36,554 nucleotides of DNA from Smithellaceae bacterium (GTDB taxonomy: Bacteria; Desulfobacterota; Syntrophia; Syntrophales; Smithellaceae). Of this stretch, positions 8,104 through 16,099 are shown piece after piece (position 1 is the stretch's first letter; each line of letters begins with the position of its first letter). The position numbers and the translations under genes were made by a program. The notes under the pieces are model-generated. The model worked only from the letters and a program-made list of their open reading frames with translations. It did no database searches and had not been told where the DNA came from. The stretch is taken from the NCBI GenBank assembly GCA_028693285.1, contig JAQUVQ010000026.1, positions 1 to 36,554 of the forward strand. Reading direction: 5' to 3'.

Positions 8104-8772
8104 ATGAAAGGCCTTCATTCTGCATTCGAAGGAGAGCCGCTCTTGAGCTCGGAAGAAAGAAGAAAAAAAGAAAAGGAAAACCGGAAAAATTCCATTTTGA
8201 AAGCCGCCCGAAAGCTGTTTTTTGAACGGGGTTTCAAATCCGTCACGGTTGACCTGATCGCCGCCAAGGCGGAGGTGAGCAAGGGCTCCATCTACCTTTA
8301 CTTCGACAGCAAGGAAGAAATTTACACCCAGATCCTGATTTCAGCCAACATCGACCGCCACAAGGAATGGGATGTTTTTTCCAAACGGGAGGGAACCGCT
8401 TCGGAGGCCCTGATCGCTTTCGCCCATGAATACGTAAGCTACTTTCTGGATAATAACGAATTGTTCCGGATCCTGATGACCTTTATGCTGCAGGCGGAAA
8501 ACATGAACCTGACGGATGAGCAAAACACACAGCTCATTCATACGACCAATGAAAATGTCCACGTGATCGCGGAAATTCTTCAGAGGGGCGTGGAGTCGGG
8601 AGAATTTATTGCCGGCATGGACGTCCGGCGAATGCAATTCGCCATCTGGGGTCTTCTCAACGGAGTAATTTCTCTTTATATTTACACCGGCGCGCCCGAA
8701 AGAAGGGGCGAACGCATCTTCACGATTGTCCACGACAGCCTCAACGCTTTGCTCAAAGGCATAAAATCTTAA
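8104..8772 (+). CDS. TetR/AcrR-family transcriptional regulator
   Basis: The 222-residue protein has the TetR N-terminal helix-turn-helix: 'ILKAARKLFFERGFKSVTVD' (about residues 31-50), then 'IAAKAEVSKGSIYLYFDSKEE', with the typical G-S-I-Y-L-Y-F turn. The C-terminal ligand-binding part is not diagnostic. The first 25 residues before the domain are unusually long and basic; a TTG at 8143 is an alternative start, but ATG 8104 has an AAGGA site. It ends in a four-base tail-to-tail overlap with modE. A perfect palindrome precedes it, suggesting autoregulation. Its target genes are not evident; the exported redox genes upstream are one possibility. Confidence 0.85.
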   Translation: MKGLHSAFEGEPLLSSEERRKKEKENRKNSILKAARKLFFERGFKSVTVDLIAAKAEVSKGSIYLYFDSKEEIYTQILISANIDRHKEWDVFSKREGTASEALIAFAHEYVSYFLDNNELFRILMTFMLQAENMNLTDEQNTQLIHTTNENVHVIAEILQRGVESGEFIAGMDVRRMQFAIWGLLNGVISLYIYTGAPERRGERIFTIVHDSLNALLKGIKS

Positions 8773-9131
8773 GATCCGACTGTCTTCCCGGTTTTTCCTT
8801 CCTCCTGGAGGAGTTTCTGAAAATCCTGGTCGGCCGTGTGCAGAAGCCGCTCCACGTCTTTTTCCAGTCTTTCAAAGCGCTCAATGATGGATCGGGCCTG
8901 CCCGGTGAGCTGCATGGACTTGTCGTGCACGCCGATTTCCACCAGCTTCATTCCCATCCGCTCTTCCGAAGCTTTCAATCGCCCCCATGCCGCCCGATAG
9001 GACATTTCCAGCTTTTTGGCGGCGGCGTTGAGGCTGCGCTGCTCATCGATGGCCTTGAGAATGTCATCCCGTCCCTTGCCGAAGACGACTTTTCCGTTTT
9101 TTTCAATCCAAACCTTGTATTTGATTTCCAT
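8769..9131 (-). CDS. modE: ModE-type winged-helix regulator, DNA-binding domain only
   Basis: This 120-residue protein matches the N-terminal domain of ModE: 'DDILKAIDEQRSLNAAAKKLEMSYRAAWGRLKASEE' spans residues 22-57 (split here), with the AAAKKLEMSYRAAW recognition helix region typical of ModE. ModE controls molybdate uptake and molybdoenzyme genes. The C-terminal molybdate-binding Mop/TOBE repeats of the 262-residue E. coli protein are missing, so metal sensing would have to be different or indirect. It is divergent from fdnG copy 1, with two palindromes of the TATGT-N8-ACATA type in the shared upstream region. Its stop codon overlaps the TetR stop. The family is clear; whether it senses molybdate is inferred. 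Confidence 0.85.
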   Translation of the reverse strand: MEIKYKVWIEKNGKVVFGKGRDDILKAIDEQRSLNAAAKKLEMSYRAAWGRLKASEERMGMKLVEIGVHDKSMQLTGQARSIIERFERLEKDVERLLHTADQDFQKLLQEEGKTGKTVGS

Positions 9132-9172
9132 GGGAAGAACTCCTCCTGCCTGCAGGACTCGCGAATGTCTAT

Positions 9173-9201
9173 TGTATAGGGAAGTTGGGCGGGAAATGCA
9201 A
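9173..9201 (-). promoter_or_regulatory. candidate sigma-70 promoter of modE
   Basis: On the minus strand TTGCAT (9201-9196) and TATACA (9178-9173) are spaced by 17 bases, about 40 bases before the modE start codon. Confidence 0.55.
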
Positions 9202-9234
9202 TCAAATCATTATCCCGCCGTCCGGTTTCTGATG

Positions 9235-9252
9235 TATGTTTGACAAAACATA
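9235..9252. promoter_or_regulatory. ModE-like palindrome, site 1 upstream of fdnG copy 1
   Basis: TATGT-TTGACAAA-ACATA is an exact match to the repeated TATGT-N8-ACATA pattern; the inverted repeat itself is seven bases (TATGTTT/AAACATA). It lies between the divergent modE and fdnG genes. Confidence 0.6.
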
Positions 9253-9280
9253 TTGACTTTTGCATGACTTTCGGTCAACA

Positions 9281-9298
9281 TATGCCATGTATGACATA
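9281..9298. promoter_or_regulatory. ModE-like palindrome, site 2 upstream of fdnG copy 1
   Basis: TATGC-CATGTATG-ACATA differs from the pattern at one half-site base and lies 35 bases before the fdnG start codon, a position that would block transcription or translation start if occupied. Confidence 0.6.
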
Positions 9299-9332
9299 GA
9301 TCAAAAAAGACACATGCATCGGGAGGATTTTT

Positions 9333-12300
9333 ATGCAAATTACAAGAAGAGGGTTTTTAACCATGACCGGCGCCATCGGAGGCGGGGTTGCCCTGTCGAG
9401 CCTGGGGCTGAACCTCAATCCGACCCGGGCCTATGCCGATGAGCTTGGCAAAATGGATCGGATCAAAATAGCCAAACAGGTTACGACGATCTGCTGTTAC
9501 TGCTCCGTCGGCTGCGGTCTGGTCTGCAGCGTGGACAAAGCGACAGGGAAAATCTTCAACATCGAAGGCGACGCGGATCATCCCATCAACGAGAGGTCGC
9601 TTTGCGCCAAGGGCGCGGGCTTCTTCGATCTGACGGAAGCCAACAAACACCGCCTGACCAAAGTGCTTTACCGCAAACCTTACGGGACGGAATGGGAAGA
9701 AAAAGACTGGGACTTTGCGCTTTCCCGGATTGCCCGTCTGGTCAAGGACACGCGTGATAAGAATTTTACAAAGAGAAATGACAAGGGCGAACTGGTCAAC
9801 CGCTGCGAGGCGATCGGCCACTACGGCAGTTCCAACGTGGACAACGAAGAGTGCTGGATCATGAGCGTCAAGTCCCGCGCGCTGGGTATGGTTTATATAG
9901 ACCATCAGGCCAGGGTCTGACACAGTCCCTCTGTAGCGGCTCTGGGAGAGTCGTTCGGACGCGGTTCCATGACGAACCATTACTGTGATTTGAAGAATGC
10001 CGATGTTATCCTGATTATGGGCAGCAATGCCGCCGAGCATCACCCCATCGCCTTTAAGTGGATTTTGAGAGCGAAAGAAAAAGGCGCAACAATCATTCAC
10101 GTTGATCCCCGCTACACAAGAACGTCCGCCCGCTGCGATTTCCATGTGCCGCTTCGTTCCGGCACGGACATCGCCTTCCTGGGCGGCATGATCCATTACA
10201 TTCTGGAAAACAAGAAGTTCTTCAAGGATTATGTCCTCAATTACACCAACGCGTCGTTCATCGTGGACAACGGCTTTAATTTCAAGGACGGTTTGTTTTC
10301 CGGTTATGATCCCAAGAAAAGAAAGTACGATAAAGCCACATGGGTCTTCGATAAAGACGGAAAAGGCATTCCCCAGAGGGATATGAGCCTTACGCATCCG
10401 CGCTCAGTGTTTCAATTGCTCAAAAAGCATTATTCGCGTTACACGCTGGATAAAGTTTCCAGCATCACGGGCGTGTCCAAAGAAAACCTGCTTAAGGTTT
10501 ATGAAATCTACGCTTCCACCGGTGTTCCGGACAAGGCGGGCACGGAATGCTACGCTCTGGGCTGGACTCACCATACCACCGGCAGCCAGAACATCCGCAC
10601 GATGTCGATTATTCAGCTGCTGCTGGGCAATATGGGCATCGCGGGCGGCGGCATCAATGCGCTTCGCGGCGAACCCAACGTTCAGGGTTCGACCGACCAT
10701 TGCATTTTATACGGCAATCTGCCCGGCTATCTGAAGATGCTTTCCGCGTCGCTGGATACATTGGACAAATATCTGCATAAATACACGCCGGAATCGAAAG
10801 ATCCCCAGTCGGCCAACTATTATTCGAACTATCCGAAGTTTTTTGTCAGTTTCCTGAAATCTCTTTGGGAAGACAAGGCGACAAAGGAAAATGCATTCGG
10901 TTACTCCTGGCTGCCCAAAATGGACGACGGGAAACACTATTCCACCATGCACATGTTCGACGCGATGTATGCCGGAAAGGTGAAGGGATATTTCTGCGTT
11001 GGCGCGGATACGGCGGTGAGCACGCCGAATTCCAATAAAGTCCGCAAGGCGATGGAAAATCTGGACTGGCTGGTCGGTGAAAATATCTTCGATAACGAGA
11101 CTCACTCTTTCTGGAAAGGTCCCGGTGTCGATCCCAAAAAGATCAAGACGGAATGCTTCCTTCTGCCCGCCGCCGCAACGATGGAGAAGGAGGGATCGCA
11201 GAGCAATTCCGGCCGCTGGGTGCAGTGGAAATACAAGGCTGCCGAAGCCCCCGGCGACGCGCTTCCCGTGGGTGAAATCGAAATCAAGATCATGGCAGCC
11301 GTCAAGAAGCTGTATGAAAAAGAAGGCGGTCCCAATGCCGAAGCCATTGTCAATCTCAAGTGGGATTATTTGGATAGTAAAGGGCACTTTGATGTGATTA
11401 AAGTGGCCAAACGGATCAACGGTGTTTTCCTGGAAGATACGGTGATTGAAGACAAGGCGAAAGGAACGAAGACCGAGTTCAAGAAGGGTCAACTGGTTCC
11501 GGGCTTTGGCAATCTCCAGGCTGACGGCAAAACGGCCTGCGGCAACTGGTGCATCTCAGGCAGTTACACGGCGGACGGCATCAACAAGATGGCGTCTCGG
11601 GGAAAGGAAGATCCGACGGGTCTCGGGCTTTTCCCCAACTGGTCGTTTGCCTGGCCGGTCAACCGCCGCATTCTCTATAACCGCGCCTCCTGCGATGTGA
11701 ACGGCAGGCCCTACAATCCCAAACGCAAGCTTCTGGAATGGACGGGAGACAAGTGGGCAGGCGACGTGCCGGACGGACCCTGGCCGCCGCAGGCGGACAG
11801 AGCGAAAGGAAAATATCCCTTCATCATGCAGAGAGACGGTCTGGGCGCTCTGTTCGGACCCGGCATGGCCGAAGGCCCCTTTCCCGAGCATTACGAACCG
11901 CTGGAAGGACCGCTGGAGAAAAATTTATTGTCTTCGCAGCGTATGAATCCGGCGGCGGAAATCTTTAAAAGTGACATGGATCAAGTGGCCAACGCCAGCG
12001 AGAAGTTTCCCTATGTCTGCACAACATACTCCTGCACGGAGCACTGGTGCACCGGCGCATTAACCCGCTGGCAGGCGTGGCTCCTGGAAATGCAGCCGGA
12101 ACTTTACGTGGAGATCGGCGAGAAACTCGCCAGGGAAAAAGGCATTAAAAACGGCGAGCGGATCAAGGTTTCCTCCATCCGCGGCGAGGCCCCCTGCATC
12201 GCCATGGTGACCAAGCGCTTCAAACCGTTCACCGTTGATGGAAAAGAAGTTCATCAGGTCGGCATGCCCTTCAATTACGGCTGGCTCTTCCCCAAGGACA

Positions 12301-12401
12301 GCGGCTCTGACAGCACGAATATGTTAACCCCAACCGTTGGCGACGCGAACACCTTCTGCCCCGAGTACAAGGCGTTCATGGTCAACGTGGAAAAGTTGTA
12401 G
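9333..12401 (+). CDS. fdnG: formate dehydrogenase-N alpha subunit, selenoprotein (copy 1)
   Basis: Catalytic molybdopterin subunit of a membrane-bound, periplasm-facing formate dehydrogenase: formate to CO2 plus two electrons passed to FdnH. Read through TGA at 9918-9920 as selenocysteine, it has 1022 residues with Sec196, the same position as in E. coli FdnG. A twin-arginine signal (TRRGFLTM, residues 4-11) shows folded export. The [4Fe-4S] ligands are Cys54, Cys57, Cys61 and Cys91. After Sec come 'ESFGRGSMTNH' and the MGD-binding blocks ('HTTGSQNIR', 'GGGINALRGEPNVQGSTD'), with the C-terminal domain near residue 900 onward. An AGGAGG site precedes the ATG at 9333. It heads fdnGHI and is divergent from modE. 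In a syntroph it would produce or consume formate for interspecies transfer. Confidence 0.95.
9918..9960 (+). promoter_or_regulatory. selenocysteine UGA and SECIS region, fdnG copy 1
   Basis: TGA is followed by CAC, as in E. coli FDH genes. A GGCTCT segment sits at +18 to +23 after the UGA, where E. coli has AGGUCU/GGGUCU in the SelB-binding loop. The flanking stem is weak (several mismatches). Confidence 0.6.
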
Positions 12402-12414
12402 GAGGGAAGCGACC

Positions 12415-13218
12415 ATGAATAAACAACCTGAACTCGTCAAATTGATTGACACCACCCTGTGCACCGCCTGCCGCGGCTGCCAGGTGGCCTGCAAGCAGTG
12501 GAATGAACTGCCCGGCCTGAAAACCAAGCAGCTCGGCACCTACCAGAATCCGCCGGACTTGCAGTGGAACACCTGGACGCTGATCCGCTTCCAGGAATAT
12601 GAAGACAAGGCCGGAAACTTCCAGTGGATCTTCCGCAAGGACGGCTGCATGCACTGCACCGACGCCGCCTGCGTGAAGGTCTGCCCCAGCGGCTCTCTGT
12701 ATTACACGCCGCTGAAAACCGTCGGCATCCATCGCGACAAGTGCATCGGCTGCAAGGAATGCGTATCGGCCTGTCCGTTTCACATTCCCAAGTATGACGC
12801 AAAAACCGACAAGGTTTACAAATGCGACCTGTGCTATTCCCGCATCAAGGAAAGCCACGCGCCGGCCTGCGTGAAGTCCTGCCCGACCGGCGCCCTGACC
12901 ATCGGCGACAAAGACGCGATGATCAAAAAAGCCTATGCCAGGGTCAAGGAGCTCGGCAGCGACGCCAACGTTTACGGCGACAAATTTGTGGACGGGACGC
13001 ATGTCATTTATGTTCTGCAGTTCAAGCCGGAAGTTTACGAAGAACTGCCGGTCAATCCCAAAGTGCCTCTGTCCGTGATTGTCTGGAAAGACCTTTTGAA
13101 GCCGCTCAGCCTGCTGGCTGCGGGCGGCGTACTGGGCGGAGCCTTCCTGCACTACATGATCCACGGGCCGAAGTATCCTGATCTGCCCAAAGATGAAAAC
13201 ACGGAAGGAGGGAAATAA
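12415..13218 (+). CDS. fdnH: formate dehydrogenase-N beta subunit, four [4Fe-4S] clusters (copy 1)
   Basis: The 267-residue electron-transfer subunit carries four cysteine groups: CTACRGCQVAC, CMHCTDAACVKVC, CIGCKECVSAC and CDLC...CVKSC, so four [4Fe-4S] clusters wire electrons from FdnG to the cytochrome. A single C-terminal helix ('LSLLAAGGVLGGAFLHYM') anchors it in the membrane. There is no signal peptide, so it would be co-exported with FdnG. The ATG at 12415 follows GGAGGG; an upstream in-frame ATG would overlap fdnG by 65 bases and has no such site. From 13092 to the stop it is base-for-base identical to the second copy, while the upstream part is clearly diverged. Confidence 0.95.
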   Translation: MNKQPELVKLIDTTLCTACRGCQVACKQWNELPGLKTKQLGTYQNPPDLQWNTWTLIRFQEYEDKAGNFQWIFRKDGCMHCTDAACVKVCPSGSLYYTPLKTVGIHRDKCIGCKECVSACPFHIPKYDAKTDKVYKCDLCYSRIKESHAPACVKSCPTGALTIGDKDAMIKKAYARVKELGSDANVYGDKFVDGTHVIYVLQFKPEVYEELPVNPKVPLSVIVWKDLLKPLSLLAAGGVLGGAFLHYMIHGPKYPDLPKDENTEGGK

Positions 13219-13895
13219 CCATGCAAAAAGGATATGTACAAGTTACCGACAGCTATGAGCGGATTCTGCACTGGATGCTGGCCATTTCCTGTCTGCTGTT
13301 GTGCGTCACGGGTCTGGGGATGATGTTCCAGACGTTTAATTTCATTGGATATTTATTTGGCGGGCTAAAGAGTCTGAAACTGGTTCACAACTTTACGGGG
13401 CTGGTCTTTGCGGCCTCCCTGATTCTGGTCATTCGCATGTGGTGGAAAGAAGCGGGCGTGTTTGTATTTCCTGAGGATTTGGAATGGATCAAAGTGGCGG
13501 GCGGTTATTTGTGGCATGTGGACAAAGTTCCCGAGACCGGCAAATACAATCCCGGCCAGAAGCTGTTCTTTTTGACCGTAGTGGGGGCCGGCATCCTGAT
13601 GATCATCACCGGACTGATCATGTGGTTTCCGACGGCGCTGCCGGCGGGTCTGGTTCGTTGGATGTACCCGTTGCATGCTCTGGGATTTGTGGCGATCTTT
13701 GCATTTTTCTTCATCCACCTGTACCTGGGCACCATCGGCAATCCGGGGACGGTTCCTGCGATGCTGACCGGCTGGATGGATCGAGCCGTGCTCAAGAAGC
13801 AGCATCCGGGCTGGCTCAAAGAGATGGAGCATGAAGGCAAGCTGGTGGTCTATGGCGAGGAAAAGAAATCCGGCGCCCACGGACATCACGCGTGA
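13092..13895 (+). repeat. 804-bp perfect repeat, copy A
   Basis: Identical in sequence and orientation to 32762-33565 (offset 19670). It starts in the beta-subunit codons just before the membrane anchor and ends exactly at the stop codon of the cytochrome b gene; the bases on both sides differ. Confidence 0.9.
13221..13895 (+). CDS. fdnI: formate dehydrogenase gamma subunit, cytochrome b (copy 1)
   Basis: This 224-residue integral membrane cytochrome b has four hydrophobic helices (about residues 15-37, 52-72, 112-136 and 150-172) and histidines suited to two b-type hemes (His17, His56, and the pair in 'YPLHALGFVAIFAFFFIHLY'). It takes electrons from FdnH and passes them to the quinone pool, or in reverse drives formate production from reduced carriers. 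It starts two bases after fdnH, with GGAGGG in the end of fdnH. It is 100% identical, at DNA level as well, to the second copy at 32891. A terminator follows at 13921-13958. Confidence 0.95.
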   Translation: MQKGYVQVTDSYERILHWMLAISCLLLCVTGLGMMFQTFNFIGYLFGGLKSLKLVHNFTGLVFAASLILVIRMWWKEAGVFVFPEDLEWIKVAGGYLWHVDKVPETGKYNPGQKLFFLTVVGAGILMIITGLIMWFPTALPAGLVRWMYPLHALGFVAIFAFFFIHLYLGTIGNPGTVPAMLTGWMDRAVLKKQHPGWLKEMEHEGKLVVYGEEKKSGAHGHHA

Positions 13896-13920
13896 GATAA
13901 CCGTTTAATCATCAAGATCG

Positions 13921-13958
13921 CAGTAGGGAACGGTCGCGGCCGTTTCCTGCTGTTTTTT
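13921..13958 (+). terminator. intrinsic terminator after fdnGHI copy 1
   Basis: A 13-base stem with two G-T wobbles (13921-13933 with 13940-13952), a six-base loop, then TTTTTT. It separates fdnI from fdhE, so fdhE may depend on read-through or its own start. Confidence 0.8.
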
Positions 13959-13990
13959 ATGAAGCAACGCAAAGGAAGACTGGAGTATTC

Positions 13991-14866
13991 ATGATGTCAA
14001 ACCATACCGCCTCCGGCATGGATCAGATTTTCGACCGCGCCCTGGAGCAAAATCCGCATTCGGCTGAACTGCTGAAAGCATTTCGGCCGGTGATGACCCG
14101 GCAAAGACGGCTCACGGACAGCCTCACGCTGCCGTCGCTGGATTATTCTGCGGTCGACCGGAACCGGCTGCGGGCGGGGGTTCCCTTCATCCGTCAGATT
14201 CCCCTTTTCTCACCGGAGGATCCGCTGGACCGGATCGCTTTGTCTCTGGCCGAAGCCGTAAAGGAAGGCATGCCCAAACTGACGGAAGAGATGGACCGTC
14301 TGTCCGCCCTGATTTCCGGAGGAAAGCTCCGATGGAAGGATTGCTTCGGGGCGCGTCCGGGCGGGGAAAACGAGGAACCGCGGGCGAGTGGCCTCTGCAA
14401 CTCCCCCTCCAATGCTTCCTTGCTGTGGAGCCTGACGGCGCGCGTGCTGCTGGAGCGGCGGGGCAGGGAGGCGTCGAAGGCGCTGGAGCCGTTTGACTGG
14501 GAGAAGGGGTATTGTCCGGTTTGCGGCGAGTTTCCGTCGATTGCGCTCATTGAGGAGGAAGGCGGCAGGCGTTTCCTGCATTGCAGTTCGTGCGGGCAGG
14601 ACTGGCGCTTCACGCGCGTGGTTTGTCCCTACTGTGAAAAGGAAGCCCAGAAGGGGATGGATTATTTTTATGTCGAAGGCAAAACGCAGGAATCCGCGTT
14701 TGTCTGCGACCGGTGCAAAAAATATCTGGTGACGCTTTACCGGGCGGGGCGCCTGCTGGCCCGCGACATGGATGTTTCCGCCGTCAGTCTGGTCCACCTG
14801 GACATGATCCTGCAGGACAAAGGCTATAAACCGATGGCGGCCTGCGCCTGGAACGTTTTTGAGTAG
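13991..14866 (+). CDS. fdhE: formate dehydrogenase accessory protein FdhE
   Basis: The 291-residue protein matches FdhE, a cytoplasmic iron-binding, rubredoxin-like maturation factor needed for activity of respiratory formate dehydrogenases. The C-terminal half has four cysteine knuckles in order: CPVCGEF (about residue 175), CSSCGQDW, CPYCEKE and CDRCKKY. These support metal binding. Two adjacent ATGs (13991 and 13994) are possible starts. It follows fdnGHI copy 1 after a terminator and is convergent with the HTH-PBP regulator gene 31 bases further on. Its clients are most likely the two Tat-exported FdnG proteins here. FdhD, the sulfur transferase usually also required, is not in this window. 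Confidence 0.9.
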   Translation: MMSNHTASGMDQIFDRALEQNPHSAELLKAFRPVMTRQRRLTDSLTLPSLDYSAVDRNRLRAGVPFIRQIPLFSPEDPLDRIALSLAEAVKEGMPKLTEEMDRLSALISGGKLRWKDCFGARPGGENEEPRASGLCNSPSNASLLWSLTARVLLERRGREASKALEPFDWEKGYCPVCGEFPSIALIEEEGGRRFLHCSSCGQDWRFTRVVCPYCEKEAQKGMDYFYVEGKTQESAFVCDRCKKYLVTLYRAGRLLARDMDVSAVSLVHLDMILQDKGYKPMAACAWNVFE

Positions 14867-14897
14867 GAAAAACCCTTGGCCGGGCATCCGTATTCGG

Positions 14898-15827
14898 TCA
14901 CGGAGAATGCAGGATGCGGCCGGAATCCTTAAAATCGTAGCCGCCGATGTTTTCAACGCGTTTCCGGAATTCGTCGGACCGAAGGGTTTCGATAAACGCC
15001 TGAACGGCCGGCTCAAAAAATGTTTTTTGATCCAGAATCATGTCAAAGCGTTCGCTGATCAGGGGCAGGAATTTCAGGTCAAAGATTTTGGCTGTCGCGG
15101 CCGACGCGATTCCGCAATCCGCCTCGCCTGAAACGATGGAAAGCCCGACCTCCAGGTGCGTGTAAACTTCGGCATCGTAGCCGGTGATCTTCTCCGGAGC
15201 GATGCCTCTTTTTTTCAGCTCGTCATCCAGCAGAACCCGAATGCCCGATCCGCTTTGCCGGTTGACGAAGCGGAGCCTTTTATCCGCCAGGTTTTCCCAC
15301 CCGTTAAATATTTTTTTCCCGGCGCGGCCCGCCAGAAACCCGATCCGGCGGTAAAACAGGTTGACGACCACCGGTTGGTGATCCGGACAATACTCTTTTA
15401 AAAAGGGAATATTGTAATCGCCGGTCCGCGGATCGAGAAGGTGGGAAAAAGCGATGTCCGTGAGCCCGGCGTTGAGCGCTTTCAGTCCGTTGACGCTGCC
15501 GGTATTGGCGGAAAAAATGGTGAAGGCCGGATGATATTTCTTGAAGGTCGAAATCAGGATGTCCATCACGGGATCGTTGCTGCCCGCCGCCAAAAGGGAT
15601 CCCTCGACGGAATGGACTCTCTTTCCGGCCTTTCGAAGGCCGTCCGCGATGCTGTTTTGCAGCCACTCATCGATGAGTTTGACGGGAAAAATCCATTTGC
15701 CGGTAATCTTCGTACAGGGAATCTTCCCCGCCTTGATGAGCAGGTAAACCTGTTTTTCATGAATGTCGAGATACCGGGCGACTTCCTTGGTGTTCATCAA
15801 TTCTCTGGACATGGCCTCTTTCCTCAA
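14898..15827 (-). CDS. excisionase-type HTH fused to a periplasmic-binding-protein-like sensor domain
   Basis: The 309-residue protein starts with a MerR/excisionase-type helix-turn-helix ('MNTKEVARYLDIHEKQVYLL', residues 11-30, then 'IPCTKITGKWIFPVKLIDEWL'). Residues 75-300 resemble a periplasmic binding protein without a signal peptide ('LLAAGSNDPVMDIL', 'NTGSVNGLKALNAGLTDIAFSHL', 'NRQSGSGIRVLLDDEL'), the PBP_like family also seen in molybdate/tungstate proteins. It would be a cytoplasmic one-component regulator sensing a small anion. Its gene is divergent from the first cytoplasmic FDH, with a ModE-like palindrome between them. A role in molybdate- or tungstate-dependent control is inferred from this position. 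An alternative start is ATG at residue 6 (MSRELM). Confidence 0.8.
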   Translation of the reverse strand: MRKEAMSRELMNTKEVARYLDIHEKQVYLLIKAGKIPCTKITGKWIFPVKLIDEWLQNSIADGLRKAGKRVHSVEGSLLAAGSNDPVMDILISTFKKYHPAFTIFSANTGSVNGLKALNAGLTDIAFSHLLDPRTGDYNIPFLKEYCPDHQPVVVNLFYRRIGFLAGRAGKKIFNGWENLADKRLRFVNRQSGSGIRVLLDDELKKRGIAPEKITGYDAEVYTHLEVGLSIVSGEADCGIASAATAKIFDLKFLPLISERFDMILDQKTFFEPAVQAFIETLRSDEFRKRVENIGGYDFKDSGRILHSP

Positions 15828-15963
15828 GCAGCGTCAAATTTTCCGATCCTGCCGATCCGGGCTTTGAACCCGTCAACTTTTATGCTTTTTTCATGATTCT
15901 TTTCCGGTAAAAACCTCTGTTTTTTGAAGCGCAGCATATCGTTTTTCTAAGGCATCCGCAATA

Positions 15964-15981
15964 CGTGTCACTCTTGACATA
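15964..15981. promoter_or_regulatory. ModE-like palindrome upstream of the first cytoplasmic FDH gene
   Basis: CGTGT-CACTCTTG-ACATA keeps the right half-site and spacing, and the inner bases are palindromic (TGTCA-N4-TGACA). Its centre lies about 60 bases upstream of the expected transcription start of the gene at 16100. Confidence 0.5.
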
Positions 15982-15998
15982 AGTCATTATTGATAGAA

Positions 15999-16027
15999 TT
16001 GACAAAGGGATAGGTTGCCTATAAAAA
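15999..16027 (+). promoter_or_regulatory. candidate sigma-70 promoter of the first cytoplasmic FDH gene
   Basis: TTGACA at 15999-16004 and TAAAAA at 16022-16027, with a 17-base spacer, about 70 bases before the start codon. Confidence 0.5.
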
Positions 16028-16099
16028 CTGTTGGTCAGTTATGACGATCCACTGAAAGCTTATTTGAATATTGATTTTTTGAAACTGGAGAAAGAATAA

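Noticed and set aside
9918..9920. Reading the four FDH TGA codons as nonsense mutations
   Set aside because: All four fall at the known Sec position of FDHs, with CAC following and family sequence continuing in frame.
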